Assembly (NCBI RefSeq): GCF_000427865.1
Contig: NZ_ATYV01000012.1
Span: 27,841-91,840, forward strand
Origin: Corynebacterium sputi DSM 45148
GTDB taxonomy: Bacteria > Actinomycetota > Actinomycetes > Mycobacteriales > Mycobacteriaceae
Reading direction: 5' to 3'
Length of the DNA: 64,000 nucleotides
A program made the position numbers and the translations under genes. The notes under the pieces were generated by a model. It saw only the letters and a list, made by a program, of their open reading frames with translations. It was not told where the DNA came from and did not search any database. This document shows positions 40,673-51,242 of the stretch, piece by piece. Position 1 is the stretch's first letter. Every line of letters starts with the position of its first letter.

Positions 40673-41448
40673 CGGGCCACCATCACTTCAATTCCGTTGT
40701 CTGTCAGTTCCTCGATGAAGCTGCGGGGAGCGCCGACGTCGGTGATTACCACGTCAACGTCGTCAAGCCTCGCGAAGCTCACCAGGTAATCGCGCCCAAG
40801 TTTCGTGGAGTCGCACAGGACGACAACCTTCTGAGCGTTGGCGATCATGGCGCGCTTGACCGCCGCCTCCTGCGGATCTGCAGTGGAGAGCCCGTAATCA
40901 AGCGTGATCGCGTTGGATCCGATGAATGCGACGTCCGCGCGCAGCAGAGCCAGCGACCGAAGAGCCTGGTCGCCGACAACCGCTTGGGTAATAGCTCGTA
41001 CTGAGCCGCCCAAAAGCTGGAGGTTGATGTACGGGTTCACTGCCAAGATCAATGCTGCAGGAAGAGAATTTGTCACCACCGAGATCCGACGCTGAACCGG
41101 GTTGGCGATGATCAACTTCGCCAAGGCCTCGTTGGTCGTACCGCCATCGAGGAAGACGCCACCCCCGGTTTCGGGGATCAGTTCCATCGCGGTCCTCGCG
41201 ATCGACCTTTTGGCGTCGCGCTGCGCGTTCTCGCGGTCCTCGACGGATGCTTCGAGGGTCTGGAACGCCTTAGCGGCGACCGCCCCACCGTGCACTCGGT
41301 TGACCGCGCCCTCATCGGACAAAACCTTCAGGTCCCGACGGATGGTTTCGGCGGTGACGTCGAACGATTCCGCGAGGTCTGAGACCATCACGCGGCCTTC
41401 AACAGCGGTGAGCGAGGCGATTTTACGTCGCCGCTCTTCTGCGTACAT
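40669..41448 (-). CDS. fruR: DeoR-family regulator of the fructose genes
   Basis: 259 residues. DeoR-type winged helix at the N-terminus (YAEERRRKIASL... and VTAETIRRDLKVLSDEG) and a sugar-phosphate sensor domain with FLDGGTTNEALAKL. First gene of the fru-pts operon and divergent from ptsI, the place of FruR in C. glutamicum. ATG 41448 is preferred to GTG 41454, which touches the AGGAG site. Confidence 0.9.
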   Translation of the reverse strand: MYAEERRRKIASLTAVEGRVMVSDLAESFDVTAETIRRDLKVLSDEGAVNRVHGGAVAAKAFQTLEASVEDRENAQRDAKRSIARTAMELIPETGGGVFLDGGTTNEALAKLIIANPVQRRISVVTNSLPAALILAVNPYINLQLLGGSVRAITQAVVGDQALRSLALLRADVAFIGSNAITLDYGLSTADPQEAAVKRAMIANAQKVVVLCDSTKLGRDYLVSFARLDDVDVVITDVGAPRSFIEELTDNGIEVMVAR

Positions 41449-41725
41449 GGGCACAGGCTCCTAACACTCGCGGTCGCTGTGCGACTGATTTCGCTGAGTC
41501 CAAGCTGTGATTGCTTCCGGGTACACGCCCGAATTAGCCAGGATTATTTCAGCTATTGGTTCCAAGGATGCCCGATTATGTGGGTTTGTCAAGGGAATCG
41601 GAAGGCGGGCAACCCGCAGTAAATCGGTATGCTCAAAGGGGAATCGGCCGCTGGCAACAGCGTTATGGCTGCCTCCTGGGAGTACTGCCATTGGGCCGGA
41701 CCTTTCGAGAGATGTAGGAGCACTA

Positions 41726-43405
41726 ATGACCGCCAAGCACATTCTCAATGCCACCGGGGTAGTACCGGGGGTGGCTTACGCTCCCGCGGCTTGGGCTCGG
41801 CCCCGGCCGGAGCTTCCGGACCCGAACTCCACCATTTCCGGGGACCGCACGGAATCGGAGATCGAGCGACTGCAAGTCGCAGCGGGGCAGGTATCTGATG
41901 GGCTCAAGGAGCGTGCTGACCACGCAACTGGACATGCAGCAGAGGTTCTCCTTGCTACTGCGAAGCTCGCCTTGGACAAGGGATGGCACCGAACTGCGGT
42001 GAAGGCGATTCGTGGTGGGTCACCTGCGGAATCCGCGGTTGTCATTGCAATCGACAAATTCTCCGACATGCTGAAGTCCGCTGGCGGACTGATGGCTGAG
42101 CGTGTCACCGACTTGGAGGATGTCCGAGATCGAGTCATCGCGCGTCTGAGAGGGGAGGATGAGCCGGGACTGCCTTCGATTAGTAGCCCGTCGATCCTGC
42201 TGGCTGAGGACCTCGCCCCCGCGGACACTGCCACGATTAATCCTGAACTAGTCGTTGCCCTGGTCACGGTTCTGGGTGGCCCCACCTCGCACACCGCGAT
42301 CATCGCCCGTCAGCTTGGCGTGCCCTGCATCGTCGCGGTCGGAGACGCATTGCGGGATATCCCGGCCGGAGAGCTGCTCCTCGTTGACGGTGCCCACGGC
42401 ACGATCGAATTGCACCCGGATGAGGACGGAGCGGTCGAGGCAGTACGCATTGGAAAGGAACTCGCGGAGCAGGTCGCTAAGTGGGAGGGCCCTGGCCGGA
42501 CCGCTGACGGTGAAGCAGTTCAGTTGCTCGCCAATGTCGGAGATGCTTCCACTGCTCGGCAGGCCGCAGGCGGCGTTGCAGAAGGTGTGGGTCTGTTCCG
42601 AACCGAGCTCAGCTTCTTGTCCTCGGAGCTCGAGCCGACCATTGAACAGCAGGCGAAGGCTTATGACGAGGTCCTGAAGAGCTTCCCGAACTCGAAGGTG
42701 GTCATCAGGACTCTCGACGCAGGATCGGATAAGCCGCTGGCGTTCGCGGACCTGGGCCACGAAGATAACCCGGCACTGGGCGTCCGAGGACTCCGTATTT
42801 CCCGTTCGTCCGGTGGCCTGATGGAGCGGCAGCTCGACGCCGTCGCCCAGGCGCAGTCGGAGGCGAATCGTGATGGAGCGAAGACTTGGGTGATGGCGCC
42901 CATGATCGCGACTCTCGAGGAAGCAACCTGGTTCGCGGAATTGTGCCGTGAGCGTGGCCTGACTCCGGGCGCGATGATTGAGGTTCCGGCAGCAGCACTG
43001 CTCAGCCATGAATTGATGACGGTCTTGGACTTCGTCTCTATCGGAACGAACGACCTGTCGCAGTACACGATGGCGGCGGACCGAATGTCTCCGCACCTGG
43101 CGCATCTGACTGACCCGTGGCAGCCGGCGGTACTTCGACTGATCGACATGACTTGCCGGTCCGGCGAGCTCACTGACACTCCGGTGGGCGTCTGTGGCGA
43201 GGCCGCGGCTGACCCGTTGCTGGCATGTGTTCTGGTCGGCTTGGGCGTGAACTCGCTCTCGGCCGCCCCGACAGCTCTTCCTGCCGTCGGAGCGCAGTTG
43301 GCTCAGGTGACGAAAGAACAGTGTCGCGCCGCGGCTGAGATCGCAATCAATTCCGTTGATGCAGCCTCCGCCCGTGAGGCAACAGCCGAAGCACTGGGCA
43401 TCTGA
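41726..43405 (+). CDS. ptsI: Phosphoenolpyruvate-protein phosphotransferase (Enzyme I)
   Basis: 559 residues. It takes phosphate from PEP and gives it to HPr. The active His189 is in GGPTSHTAIIARQLG, at the same residue number as in E. coli; the PEP-site block SIGTNDLSQYTMAADR is present. TAGGAG ends 5 bases before ATG 41726; the frame is open upstream but without homology. The 277-base divergent spacer to fruR should carry the sugar-response operators, none of which I can identify with confidence. A terminator follows. Confidence 0.96.
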   Translation: MTAKHILNATGVVPGVAYAPAAWARPRPELPDPNSTISGDRTESEIERLQVAAGQVSDGLKERADHATGHAAEVLLATAKLALDKGWHRTAVKAIRGGSPAESAVVIAIDKFSDMLKSAGGLMAERVTDLEDVRDRVIARLRGEDEPGLPSISSPSILLAEDLAPADTATINPELVVALVTVLGGPTSHTAIIARQLGVPCIVAVGDALRDIPAGELLLVDGAHGTIELHPDEDGAVEAVRIGKELAEQVAKWEGPGRTADGEAVQLLANVGDASTARQAAGGVAEGVGLFRTELSFLSSELEPTIEQQAKAYDEVLKSFPNSKVVIRTLDAGSDKPLAFADLGHEDNPALGVRGLRISRSSGGLMERQLDAVAQAQSEANRDGAKTWVMAPMIATLEEATWFAELCRERGLTPGAMIEVPAAALLSHELMTVLDFVSIGTNDLSQYTMAADRMSPHLAHLTDPWQPAVLRLIDMTCRSGELTDTPVGVCGEAAADPLLACVLVGLGVNSLSAAPTALPAVGAQLAQVTKEQCRAAAEIAINSVDAASAREATAEALGI

Positions 43406-43417
43406 TCCAGAAACAAC

Positions 43418-43450
43418 AATGACCGGCAGGTTTGCACCTGCCGGTCATTT
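43418..43450 (+). terminator. Bidirectional terminator between ptsI and lexA
   Basis: AATGACCGGCAGGT / ACCTGCCGGTCATT (43418-43431 with 43436-43449), loop TTGC, short T-run on the plus side and A-rich on the other. Confidence 0.85.
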
Positions 43451-43467
43451 CGTTATGTCTGTGGTGC

Positions 43468-44160
43468 TTAGAGGCGCCGCAGGACGGTGACAACCTTGCC
43501 GAGGATCGTGGCGTGTTCCGCCCGGATCGGCTCGAATTCCTCGTTGTGGGGAATGAGCCACTTGCCGGAGGAGTCTTCGCTCCATTCCTTACAGGTGGCT
43601 TCGCCATCGATCATTGCGGCAATGACTTCACCGTTCTCGGCCACGTTCTGCGAACGAACAACCACCCAGTCTCCGTCGTAAATGCCCATGTCGATCATGG
43701 AGTCACCGACGATGCGAAGCATAAACAGTTCACCCTGGCCGACTAGTTCTTCCGGCAGTCCCATGTACTCCTCGATGTTCTGCTCAGCGAGGATGGGGGA
43801 GCCGGCGGCGATGCTCCCGACGATGGGCACGTAGGTCGGAGCCGCAACGCCTTCGGGCACCTGGGGACGTGCTTCGGCCTCAGTGCCGTTAGTGGTGGTC
43901 TCGGATTCCTCAGGCTCGTCCAGACGAACATCGACTGCGCGAGGCTTGTTGGGGTCGCGGCGCAGGAATCCCTTCCGCTCCAATTCCTTGAGCTGGTAGG
44001 CGACCGACGAGGTCGAATTCAGACCGACCGCATCTCCGATTTCTCGGATGCTCGGCGGGTAGCCCCGGTCCTTGACCGCTTTGCGGATGACTCCTAGGAC
44101 GGCCCTTTGGCGTGCGCTCAGGGTCGTCACATCTCGTTTGGCCTTAGCGTCCTTCGTCAT
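43468..44160 (-). CDS. lexA: SOS repressor LexA
   Basis: 230 residues. N-terminal winged helix (LSARQRAVLGVIRKAV, PPSIREIGDAVGL) and C-terminal protease: cleavage site Ala119-Gly120, catalytic Ser154 (GDSMID) and Lys191. RecA filaments trigger self-cleavage. ATG 44160 is the family start; the open frame further upstream runs through the operator region. Divergent from the DivS-like gene. Confidence 0.96.
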   Translation of the reverse strand: MTKDAKAKRDVTTLSARQRAVLGVIRKAVKDRGYPPSIREIGDAVGLNSTSSVAYQLKELERKGFLRRDPNKPRAVDVRLDEPEESETTTNGTEAEARPQVPEGVAAPTYVPIVGSIAAGSPILAEQNIEEYMGLPEELVGQGELFMLRIVGDSMIDMGIYDGDWVVVRSQNVAENGEVIAAMIDGEATCKEWSEDSSGKWLIPHNEEFEPIRAEHATILGKVVTVLRRL

Positions 44161-44238
44161 TGAGGTACTGCCTCCATTGGTGCCGGGGTGTGGATCGGTG
44201 GGTGTTCGAAAAACGACGTTACCGGAGAATCGAACATC

Positions 44239-44337
44239 ATGCACACTTGTTCGAAGAAAATCGAACACATGTATGGACAGCGTCGCCACGGCGTGTTATA
44301 AATCGAACACGCGAACGATTTTCGAACACGTGTACCA
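44239..44337. promoter_or_regulatory. Cluster of LexA boxes between lexA and the divergent membrane-protein gene
   Basis: Three sites resemble TCGAACA-NN-TGTTCGA: ATGCACACTTGTTCGA (44239-44254, right half perfect), TCGAACACATGTATGG (44261-44276) and TCGAACACGTGTACCA (44322-44337), the last two with perfect left halves. Further lone CGAAC half-sites lie at 44231 and 44303. They would serve autoregulation of lexA and SOS control of the divergent gene. Confidence 0.8.
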
Positions 44338-44388
44338 GGTTCGGTGGCATCCACCGGGTGGTACCTGAGCGATAGAGGAGTTACCGCC

Positions 44389-44829
44389 ATGATGATTGTC
44401 GATCGAACCCACAGCACCCGCCCCGCCAACTCTGTCCCGTGCTCCATCATGCCTGTGCGGCCGGTGGGTCGCTCCTCGATTGACCAGTTGGATGTACCCG
44501 AATGGGTCAATGACGCTCCTGCTGTTCAAGGAGCAGCGCGGTGGGAGGTTCGGACTCCGTCTCAGCGCCCAGCGAAGCGCCCGACCCGTCGCCCGTCTCA
44601 GTGCCCGGCGAACCGTCCCTCAGAGCAGCGGCCGCCGTCAAGGACATCGGTTCCGGTGCGTTCAGGCGGAGCAGGTCGCGGGCCGGTGCGCCACGTGCGA
44701 ATGACGGCGAAGAACTGTTTCGCGATGGCAGGAATCGCCCTCACGGTGGCCTTCGCTATGAACTTTGCCTGGGAGGCTCCGCAGGATACCGCTCTGACTC
44801 CTGTCACGGTGGCTGACCAGGCGCACTAA
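44389..44829 (+). CDS. Probable SOS-induced membrane protein, DivS/ChiZ-like
   Basis: 146 residues: a basic, proline/arginine/serine-rich N-terminal region of about 105 residues and one membrane segment near the C-terminus (about residues 105-125), then only about 15 residues. Its place, divergent from lexA beneath LexA boxes and before nrdR, is that of divS in C. glutamicum and chiZ (Rv2719c) in M. tuberculosis, which block division after DNA damage. Unlike ChiZ, no LysM domain follows the helix. GAGGAG ends 8 bases before ATG 44389. The function is inferred from position. Confidence 0.6.
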   Translation: MMIVDRTHSTRPANSVPCSIMPVRPVGRSSIDQLDVPEWVNDAPAVQGAARWEVRTPSQRPAKRPTRRPSQCPANRPSEQRPPSRTSVPVRSGGAGRGPVRHVRMTAKNCFAMAGIALTVAFAMNFAWEAPQDTALTPVTVADQAH

Positions 44830-44839
44830 AGTGGCGGGA

Positions 44840-45310
44840 GTGCATTGCCCTTTCTGCCAGAACTCGGACACCAAGGTCGTCGACTCCCGCACGGTGGAGG
44901 ACGGTCAAGCGATCCGTCGCCGCCGCCGTTGCCTTTCGTGCGAACAGAGGTTCACCACTATCGAACGCTCCGTTCTGATGATCGAGAAGCGCGGCGGTGA
45001 GCTGGAGGAGTTTGACCGTGAGAAGGTCATCGCCGGCGTGCGACGAGCCTGTCAGGGCCGAGACATCTCCGATGCAAAGTTGAAGATGCTTGCCCGAACT
45101 GTGGAAGAGACACTGCGCAAGGAAGGCGCCGGCCGGAGCCAAGGTACTGCGAAGGTGAAGTCCAATCAGGTGGGGTTGGCAATCCTTGACCCGCTGCGTG
45201 ACCTCGACGAAATCGGATATCTCCGATTCGCCTCGGTCTACAAGTCCTTCAGCTCTGCCGAGGACTTCGAGCGAGAGATCGAGGACTTGCGCACCCGCAA
45301 AGGGATTTAG
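44840..45310 (+). CDS. nrdR: Transcriptional repressor NrdR
   Basis: 156 residues. N-terminal zinc ribbon (HCPFC...CLSC) and ATP-cone domain that senses ATP/dATP; it represses ribonucleotide reductase genes. GTG 44840 is chosen over GTG 44831: it gives the canonical (M)HCPFC start, and -10 TAAAGT (44827-44832) ends 7 bases before it, so the message looks leaderless. The stop overlaps the hrpA stop in TTAG. Confidence 0.93.
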   Translation: MHCPFCQNSDTKVVDSRTVEDGQAIRRRRRCLSCEQRFTTIERSVLMIEKRGGELEEFDREKVIAGVRRACQGRDISDAKLKMLARTVEETLRKEGAGRSQGTAKVKSNQVGLAILDPLRDLDEIGYLRFASVYKSFSSAEDFEREIEDLRTRKGI

Positions 45311-48300
45311 CGCAGCTTCCCAATCTCCTTGATGATCCGCTGTTTCGACACCGTGCCACTAGTTCCTAGCCGCTGTGCGAACTGACTGACCCGCAGTTCC
45401 TCGATGCGCCATCCGATGTCGCGCACCGCGTTAGACCTGCGCCGACCCTCTGGAAGTGCCTTGAGGCGATTGTCCAGGGCTTCACGAACCTCGGCGATCT
45501 CCATTTCAAGGTCGGCGTCTCGATCTGGATCTCGCTCCATGTCCGTAAGTCGGATGGTCATGGCCTGCAGATACCTCGGCATATGGCGTAGATGAGACCA
45601 TCCATGCTTTGCCACGGCGCCCTTCGGGACCATGAACTCCAACTGTTGGTTCATGTCATCAATGGCTTCTCCGCTCCACGTTGCCAATTGGTCTTTGACC
45701 TTGTGGAACTCTGGCATGAATCCGGCGATTCCTACTACAAGCTGGCGGACACCACCGGCGACCTGCGGGGCGATGTTGGTCTGGAGTTCGCGGTACTCCG
45801 CGGGGGTTCGAACAGGCCCGCCAGCGGCGATCAACGCATCTCGGACCACGGCGACTCGGCAGTCCTCTACGAGGCCTTCAGCACCACCATGGGGCCAAGA
45901 ATCAACACCAACGCGCTGCTGTAACGGCAGCCCCTTGAGCATCTGCTTTGGGTTCACCGGACATTCGCGCAGCAGGAGAGTGAGGGTAGCGGTGAGCATG
46001 GAAGCATCAGCCTGGGCCTTGGTAGGTATGACCTTCACCGTCACGCCGCCGCGTACTGGCGCCAGCGCAGGATAGGCAGTGACCTTCTGGCCGTCGACCG
46101 TGTTGGTGACTGTCTCGGGGATCTCACCGAGATTATTTTCAGTCCACTTCTGCACAACCTCCGTAGTTTTCTCGGCTGTGGTGAGGGACGACTGGCTACC
46201 TCCGGAAGACTTCTTGGTCTTGCCTCCCGTTCTCCGGGCAGCCTTATCGACCGCGGCCTGAACTCGACCTGACTGGCGCTTTTTCAGCTGGTCCAGGTTG
46301 CGGTCGCTGTCAATGATCTTTCCGTGCCGGTCAACGGCCGCGAAGTTGAACCGGAGGTGATCCGGGAGTTTCGTGTCATCGAAGTCTCCGGAGGATATGC
46401 CGGTTCCGCCGAGGGATCGCAGGGCGTCGGCTAGGGCGTCGGTAAGCGGTCGTTCGTAGGGGGTGATGCGCTGCATGGCGTTGGCCGCGAAGTCCGGAGC
46501 GGGCACGACGGTCTTGCGCAGGACGCGCGGAAGGGTCCGGATCAGCGCCTCGGCGAGTTCGGCGCGCATTCCTGGGACGAGCCAATCGCAGTTCTCCCGA
46601 GTTACTCCCTCCAACAGAGGGACAGGAATTCGCATGGTGACGCCGTCATCAGCGGCTCCCGGCTCGAAACGGTACGTCAGCGCGAATTCGAGTGAACCCT
46701 GACGCCACATGTCCGGGAAAGCGATGTCATTGACTTCGCCGGCGCTGGGGTCGAGCAACGTGGACGGGTCGAAGTCGAGCAGATCTGGATTCTCGCGAGA
46801 TTCCTGCTTCCACCAGCGGTCGAACAATGTGCCAGTGGTGACGTCACGAGGAATGCGCGAATCGTAGAAGGTGTGCAGGGTCTCGTCGTCGACGACGATG
46901 CCGCGGCGGCGGGCCTTCTCTTCGACCTCTGCTGCCTCATCGAGGAGCTGTCGATTCCGAGCGAGGAACGTGTGGTGGGTATTCCAATCGCCCTCGATGA
47001 GCCCGTGCCGGATGAACAAATCCCGGGCAGCATCCGGATCGATGCGGTGGTACGGCACCAACCGGTCATGGATAACCGCCAGGCCGTAGAGCGTGGACTT
47101 CTGATACGCCATCGCTGCACCGCGCTTGGACGACCAATGCGGTTCGGAGTACTGATGCTTGAGCAGGTGGCCGGCGGCTTTCTCTACCCAGGTCGGCTCA
47201 ATGCGAGCGCAATTGCGGGCGAACATGCGAGAGGTTTCCACGATCTCCGCAGCCATCACCCACCGAGGTGGCTTCTTCGCCAGCGCCGAGCCGTTCTGGA
47301 TGATGAACGTGGTGTTCCGAGTTCCGCTGAACTCCTTCCCGTCGCCTTCACGCAGCCCAATGCGAGAGAGGGAACCAGAAAGGATGGACATGTGGACGGA
47401 GTCGTCAGAGGGCGTGTTTGACGTGGGGGAGTTCCACCCTAGATCCGCGGAGTTCTGGTTGAGCTGGCGTACCAAGTCCTGCCATTCGCGGATGCGCATG
47501 TAGTGGAGGAACTCGCGCTGACACATCTTGCGGAACTGGTTGCCAGTGAGCTCTCGGCGCTTCTCCCGAAGAAAGTCCCAGAGCTTGAGGATCGACAGGA
47601 AATCACTGGTCGTGTCTTTAAATCGTGCGTGGAGCTGATCTGCCTGGGCCTGCTTCTCCAGGGGGCGCTCCCGTACATCCTGAAGGCTGAGCGAGGCGAC
47701 GATGACGGTCACCTCAGTGAGGGCGCCGTTAGAGCGAGCCTCCACGAGCATGCGAGCGAACTGTGGGTCGACAGGGAGGCGCGACAACTCGTGGCCGATC
47801 TGCGTCAGCTTCAGGTTGTCGTCGTTGGCTCGGGTGCCGTCCTCGAGGGCGCCGAGTTCGTCCAGGAGGTTGACGCCGTCGCGAATGGAGCGGGCGTCGG
47901 GAGGCTCCACGAATGGGAATGCTGCAATACCTCCGAGGCGCAGTGCCGCCATTCGCAAGATCACGCTGGCGAGGTTGGTTCGCAGGATCTCCGGATCGGT
48001 GAATTCAGGACGGGAAAGGAAGTCCTCCTCGGCGTACAGGCGAATGGCAATACCGTCAGCGACACGACCACAACGGCCTGAGCGCTGATTGGCCGAGGCC
48101 TGGCTGATCGGTTCGATGGGTAGGCGTTGGACCTTCGTGCGCGTCGAGTAGCGAGAGATCCTGGCATCTCCGAGGTCAACTACATAGCGGATTCCCGGAA
48201 CCGTCAGGGAAGTCTCCGCAATGTTGGTTGCCAACACGATGCGCCGCCGCGAGTGCGGAGAGAACACCCGGTGTTGTTCGGCATTGGAAAGGCGTCCAAA

Positions 48301-49317
48301 CAGCGGAACGACGTCAACACCCTTCCACTTCTGCCCCTCGATCGCTTCAGTTGCCTCCCGGATATCCCTCTCGCCAGAAAAGAAGCAGAGGATATCGCCG
48401 TCGCCCTCGCGGAGCAGTTCCTGGCAGGCGTCGATGACACCATCGATCGGGTCGATGTCGCTCGTCCGCGTTTCGCCCTTTTTCGTGACGCTCTCACGCA
48501 CCAGCGGACGGTAGCGAATCTCTACAGGGAAGGTACGGCCTGAGACCTCAATGATCGGTGCGGGCGTGCCGTCGGCATCGGCGAAATGCTGTGCGAACCG
48601 CTCAGGATCAATCGTCGCCGAAGTGATGACCACCTTGAGATCCGGGCGCTTTGGTAGCAGCTGTCGGAGGTACCCCAGAAGGAAGTCGATATTCAGTGAC
48701 CGCTCATGCGCCTCATCGATGATGATCGTGTCGTAGTCCAGCAACAGCCGATCTCGCTGGATCTCCGCCAGCAGAATGCCGTCTGTCATGAGCTTCACAC
48801 AGGTGTTCTTGCCGACCCGGTCGTCGAATCGGATGGCGTAGCCCACGTGCTCGCCAATTTTCTCGCCTAATTCATCGGCGATGCGCTCGGCTACCGACCG
48901 CGCCGCCAGACGACGAGGCTGAGTGTGTCCGATCCGCCCGCGCACTCCACGGCCCATATCCAGCAGGATTTTCGGGATCTGCGTCGTTTTGCCTGAACCG
49001 GTTTCACCAGCGATGACGGTCACCTGGTGGTTCTCGATCGCCTCGCGAATATCGTCGCGGCGCCCTGACACCGGAAGGCTCTCCGGATATGTAATCGTCG
49101 GTAGCGAATCCCGGCGCTCGTCCACCTTTAGTCGGGCCAGCTCGATGTCCTCACCGATGGCAGTGACCGCGGTAGCCGATGATGCCCGCTTCAGCCTCCG
49201 CCGGAATGAGCGGGCGTCGGTGAGTGTGACACCGTCGAGAAGCGGGTACAGGGGACGCTTGTCCACGCCGCCGGACTTACGGCGCGCATTTCTGGGGTTC
49301 TCAGTTCGTTCAGACAT
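45307..49317 (-). CDS. hrpA: ATP-dependent RNA helicase HrpA
   Basis: 1336 residues, full length for the family. DEAH-box helicase with Walker A GETGSGKT (104-111), DEAH motif in [23 protein letters not shown], and the HrpA-specific long C-terminal half. HrpA rescues stalled or colliding ribosomes in E. coli. ATG 49317 is used; GAGGGCAACA precedes it. Convergent with nrdR, as in corynebacteria. Confidence 0.94.
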   Translation of the reverse strand: MSERTENPRNARRKSGGVDKRPLYPLLDGVTLTDARSFRRRLKRASSATAVTAIGEDIELARLKVDERRDSLPTITYPESLPVSGRRDDIREAIENHQVTVIAGETGSGKTTQIPKILLDMGRGVRGRIGHTQPRRLAARSVAERIADELGEKIGEHVGYAIRFDDRVGKNTCVKLMTDGILLAEIQRDRLLLDYDTIIIDEAHERSLNIDFLLGYLRQLLPKRPDLKVVITSATIDPERFAQHFADADGTPAPIIEVSGRTFPVEIRYRPLVRESVTKKGETRTSDIDPIDGVIDACQELLREGDGDILCFFSGERDIREATEAIEGQKWKGVDVVPLFGRLSNAEQHRVFSPHSRRRIVLATNIAETSLTVPGIRYVVDLGDARISRYSTRTKVQRLPIEPISQASANQRSGRCGRVADGIAIRLYAEEDFLSRPEFTDPEILRTNLASVILRMAALRLGGIAAFPFVEPPDARSIRDGVNLLDELGALEDGTRANDDNLKLTQIGHELSRLPVDPQFARMLVEARSNGALTEVTVIVASLSLQDVRERPLEKQAQADQLHARFKDTTSDFLSILKLWDFLREKRRELTGNQFRKMCQREFLHYMRIREWQDLVRQLNQNSADLGWNSPTSNTPSDDSVHMSILSGSLSRIGLREGDGKEFSGTRNTTFIIQNGSALAKKPPRWVMAAEIVETSRMFARNCARIEPTWVEKAAGHLLKHQYSEPHWSSKRGAAMAYQKSTLYGLAVIHDRLVPYHRIDPDAARDLFIRHGLIEGDWNTHHTFLARNRQLLDEAAEVEEKARRRGIVVDDETLHTFYDSRIPRDVTTGTLFDRWWKQESRENPDLLDFDPSTLLDPSAGEVNDIAFPDMWRQGSLEFALTYRFEPGAADDGVTMRIPVPLLEGVTRENCDWLVPGMRAELAEALIRTLPRVLRKTVVPAPDFAANAMQRITPYERPLTDALADALRSLGGTGISSGDFDDTKLPDHLRFNFAAVDRHGKIIDSDRNLDQLKKRQSGRVQAAVDKAARRTGGKTKKSSGGSQSSLTTAEKTTEVVQKWTENNLGEIPETVTNTVDGQKVTAYPALAPVRGGVTVKVIPTKAQADASMLTATLTLLLRECPVNPKQMLKGLPLQQRVGVDSWPHGGAEGLVEDCRVAVVRDALIAAGGPVRTPAEYRELQTNIAPQVAGGVRQLVVGIAGFMPEFHKVKDQLATWSGEAIDDMNQQLEFMVPKGAVAKHGWSHLRHMPRYLQAMTIRLTDMERDPDRDADLEMEIAEVREALDNRLKALPEGRRRSNAVRDIGWRIEELRVSQFAQRLGTSGTVSKQRIIKEIGKLR

Positions 49318-49385
49318 TGTTGCCCTCAACAGTAGACTGACCTGCTCTTGTTCCCGGTGTTGGGGAACGTACTCTGGTGGGACCT

Positions 49386-51077
49386 ATGGACATTCTGCGT
49401 ACGATCTCGTCACCGGCCGATCTGAGGGCTGTGCCCGCTGCGGATCTGCCGCAACTCGCTGGTGAGATCCGCGCATTCCTGGTTGATTCCTTGTCCCGCA
49501 CCGGTGGGCACCTGGGGCCGAATCTCGGGGCCGTGGAGTTGACCATTGCGCTGCACCGCGTGTTTGAGGTGCCAATTCTTTTCGACACGGGCCATCAGAC
49601 GTACGTGCACAAGATGCTGACGGGACGCTTGGACCAGTTCGACACGCTGCGCACCCGTGGCGGGATGTCCGGCTACCCGTCCCGCGCCGAGAGTGACTAT
49701 GACTGGATTGAGAACTCTCATGCCTCGGTCGCGCTCAGTCACGCAGATGGTCTGGCTCGCAATCTCGGTCGGGTAGTTGCAGTTGTTGGTGACGGTTCGC
49801 TCACTGGCGGCATGGCGTGGGAGGCGCTCAGTTCTATCGCCTCGGATCAGGTCCCGGTGATTATCGTGGTCAATGACAATGGCCGCTCCTATGCGCCGAC
49901 TGTCGGCAATCCGCTCGCAGTGCTCGAAGCTGCGGGGATCCCGGTTCACGGCCCCGTGTACGGACATGACTGCGGGGAGATCGAGAAATCGCTTAAAAAT
50001 GCCTCGCTTCACGACGCCCCCCTCGCCCTCCACATCCGCACCCACAAGGGGCATGGCTATCCACATGTGCTGAATGACGAACTTCACCACTCCACCGGCG
50101 CCTACGACCCTGCGACCGGAATCGGCCGAACTGGGGGAGAGACCTGGACCGATGTCTTTTCTCAGGAGCTGCTGTCACACTTCAGCCACCGGGACGATCT
50201 CGTCGCCATCACCGCGGCCATGCCCGGGCCCACGGGCCTGGCGCCCATCGCTGCGTCTTATCCTGATCGCTTCCGGGATGTCGGAATCGCCGAACAGCAT
50301 GCCGTCGCTTCGGCCGCAGGAATGGCTCGCGCCGGGCAGCACCCAGTCGTCGCGATCTATTCCACGTTCTTTCACAGGGCCTTTGACCAACTGCTTCTCG
50401 ACGTCTCCCTCCACCAACTCCCCACCACCTTCATTCTGGACCGCGCCGGGGTGACGGGGTCGGATGGCCCCAGCCATAACGGTTTGTGGGACATGGCACT
50501 GTGTTCGACGGTGCCCGGCCTCAAGTTGGCGGCTCCTCGCGACGCGCGAACCTTGCGGCTGGCTTTGGAGCAGGCCCTCGACGTCGACGATGGTCCCACC
50601 GTCATTCGCTTCCCCAAGGGCGAAGCGCCGCAGCGGGACGGCCGGCCAGAGTCGCGTGAACTCGACGCTCCCGGTGTTCTGGACTTATTGGCCGGTAATC
50701 CAGCGCCGAATGACGTCCTCATTGTCGGAATCGGCGCGATGGCTGACATCGCTGTAGGGGTTCATGACCTCCTTACGGACGTCGGTATTCCTTCAAGCGT
50801 TGTCAGCCCACTGTGGGCCGCGCCGGTACCAGCCGTTCTCATCGACCTCGCCAGCCAAGCGCGACACATTGTGACGATCGAGGACGGGGTTGTTCGCGGA
50901 GGCATCGGCTCGCTGATCGCGGAGTCTCTCGACGATGCTGGTCACGACCTCCCAGTCCAACGCTTCGGCGTCCCGACAGTCTTTCCCTCCCACGGCTCCC
51001 GGGCCGAAATCCTCGCTTACTGCGGACTGGCACCCGGGACGATCGCAGAGAAGGTCGTCCTTCGCCTGTGCCGCTAG
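49386..51077 (+). CDS. 1-deoxy-D-xylulose-5-phosphate synthase paralogue with an internal gap
   Basis: 563 residues against about 630 for usual Dxs. Thiamine-diphosphate sites are kept: GDGSLTGG (135-142), NDNGRSYAPTVG (163-174), and later AMPGPTGL, DVGIAEQHA, DRAGVTGSDG and RFPKG. Between PTVG and YGHDCGEIE about 65 residues found in standard Dxs (the helical region around LR-x-YE..R and GPVDGHD) are missing without a frameshift. Either a specialised paralogue or the sole Dxs of the strain; the rest of the genome would tell. -10 like TACTCT at 49370-49375; divergent from hrpA. Confidence 0.85.
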   Translation: MDILRTISSPADLRAVPAADLPQLAGEIRAFLVDSLSRTGGHLGPNLGAVELTIALHRVFEVPILFDTGHQTYVHKMLTGRLDQFDTLRTRGGMSGYPSRAESDYDWIENSHASVALSHADGLARNLGRVVAVVGDGSLTGGMAWEALSSIASDQVPVIIVVNDNGRSYAPTVGNPLAVLEAAGIPVHGPVYGHDCGEIEKSLKNASLHDAPLALHIRTHKGHGYPHVLNDELHHSTGAYDPATGIGRTGGETWTDVFSQELLSHFSHRDDLVAITAAMPGPTGLAPIAASYPDRFRDVGIAEQHAVASAAGMARAGQHPVVAIYSTFFHRAFDQLLLDVSLHQLPTTFILDRAGVTGSDGPSHNGLWDMALCSTVPGLKLAAPRDARTLRLALEQALDVDDGPTVIRFPKGEAPQRDGRPESRELDAPGVLDLLAGNPAPNDVLIVGIGAMADIAVGVHDLLTDVGIPSSVVSPLWAAPVPAVLIDLASQARHIVTIEDGVVRGGIGSLIAESLDDAGHDLPVQRFGVPTVFPSHGSRAEILAYCGLAPGTIAEKVVLRLCR

Positions 51078-51108
51078 GCCCATTAGACTGCGTTTCCTTA
51101 AAGTTCAC

Positions 51109-51152
51109 TTGCCTGACCTGCGGTAACAGTTTATGATCGAACATGTTGGCGA
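51109..51152 (+). promoter_or_regulatory. Consensus promoter with a LexA-like box for the HNH gene
   Basis: TTGCCT (51109-51114), 17 bases, TATGAT (51132-51137). TCGAACATGTTGGCGA (51137-51152) sits on the -10/start region and matches the left half of the LexA box exactly and the right half partly. The rest of 51078-51242 has no gene I can support. Confidence 0.5.
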
Positions 51153-51242
51153 GATGATCGGAAAGGGGAGATCACTCGCATTCCATCGACACACGTCCAT
51201 GTTCTTTCATGTGCTGCGGGGCCTTAAAGGGGGTGACCTGTC

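Noticed and set aside
41449..41725. Operators for SugR or FruR in the fruR-ptsI spacer
   Set aside because: The region is the right place, but no sequence matched a motif I could state with confidence; a -10 like TATGCT near 41627 is the only visible signal.
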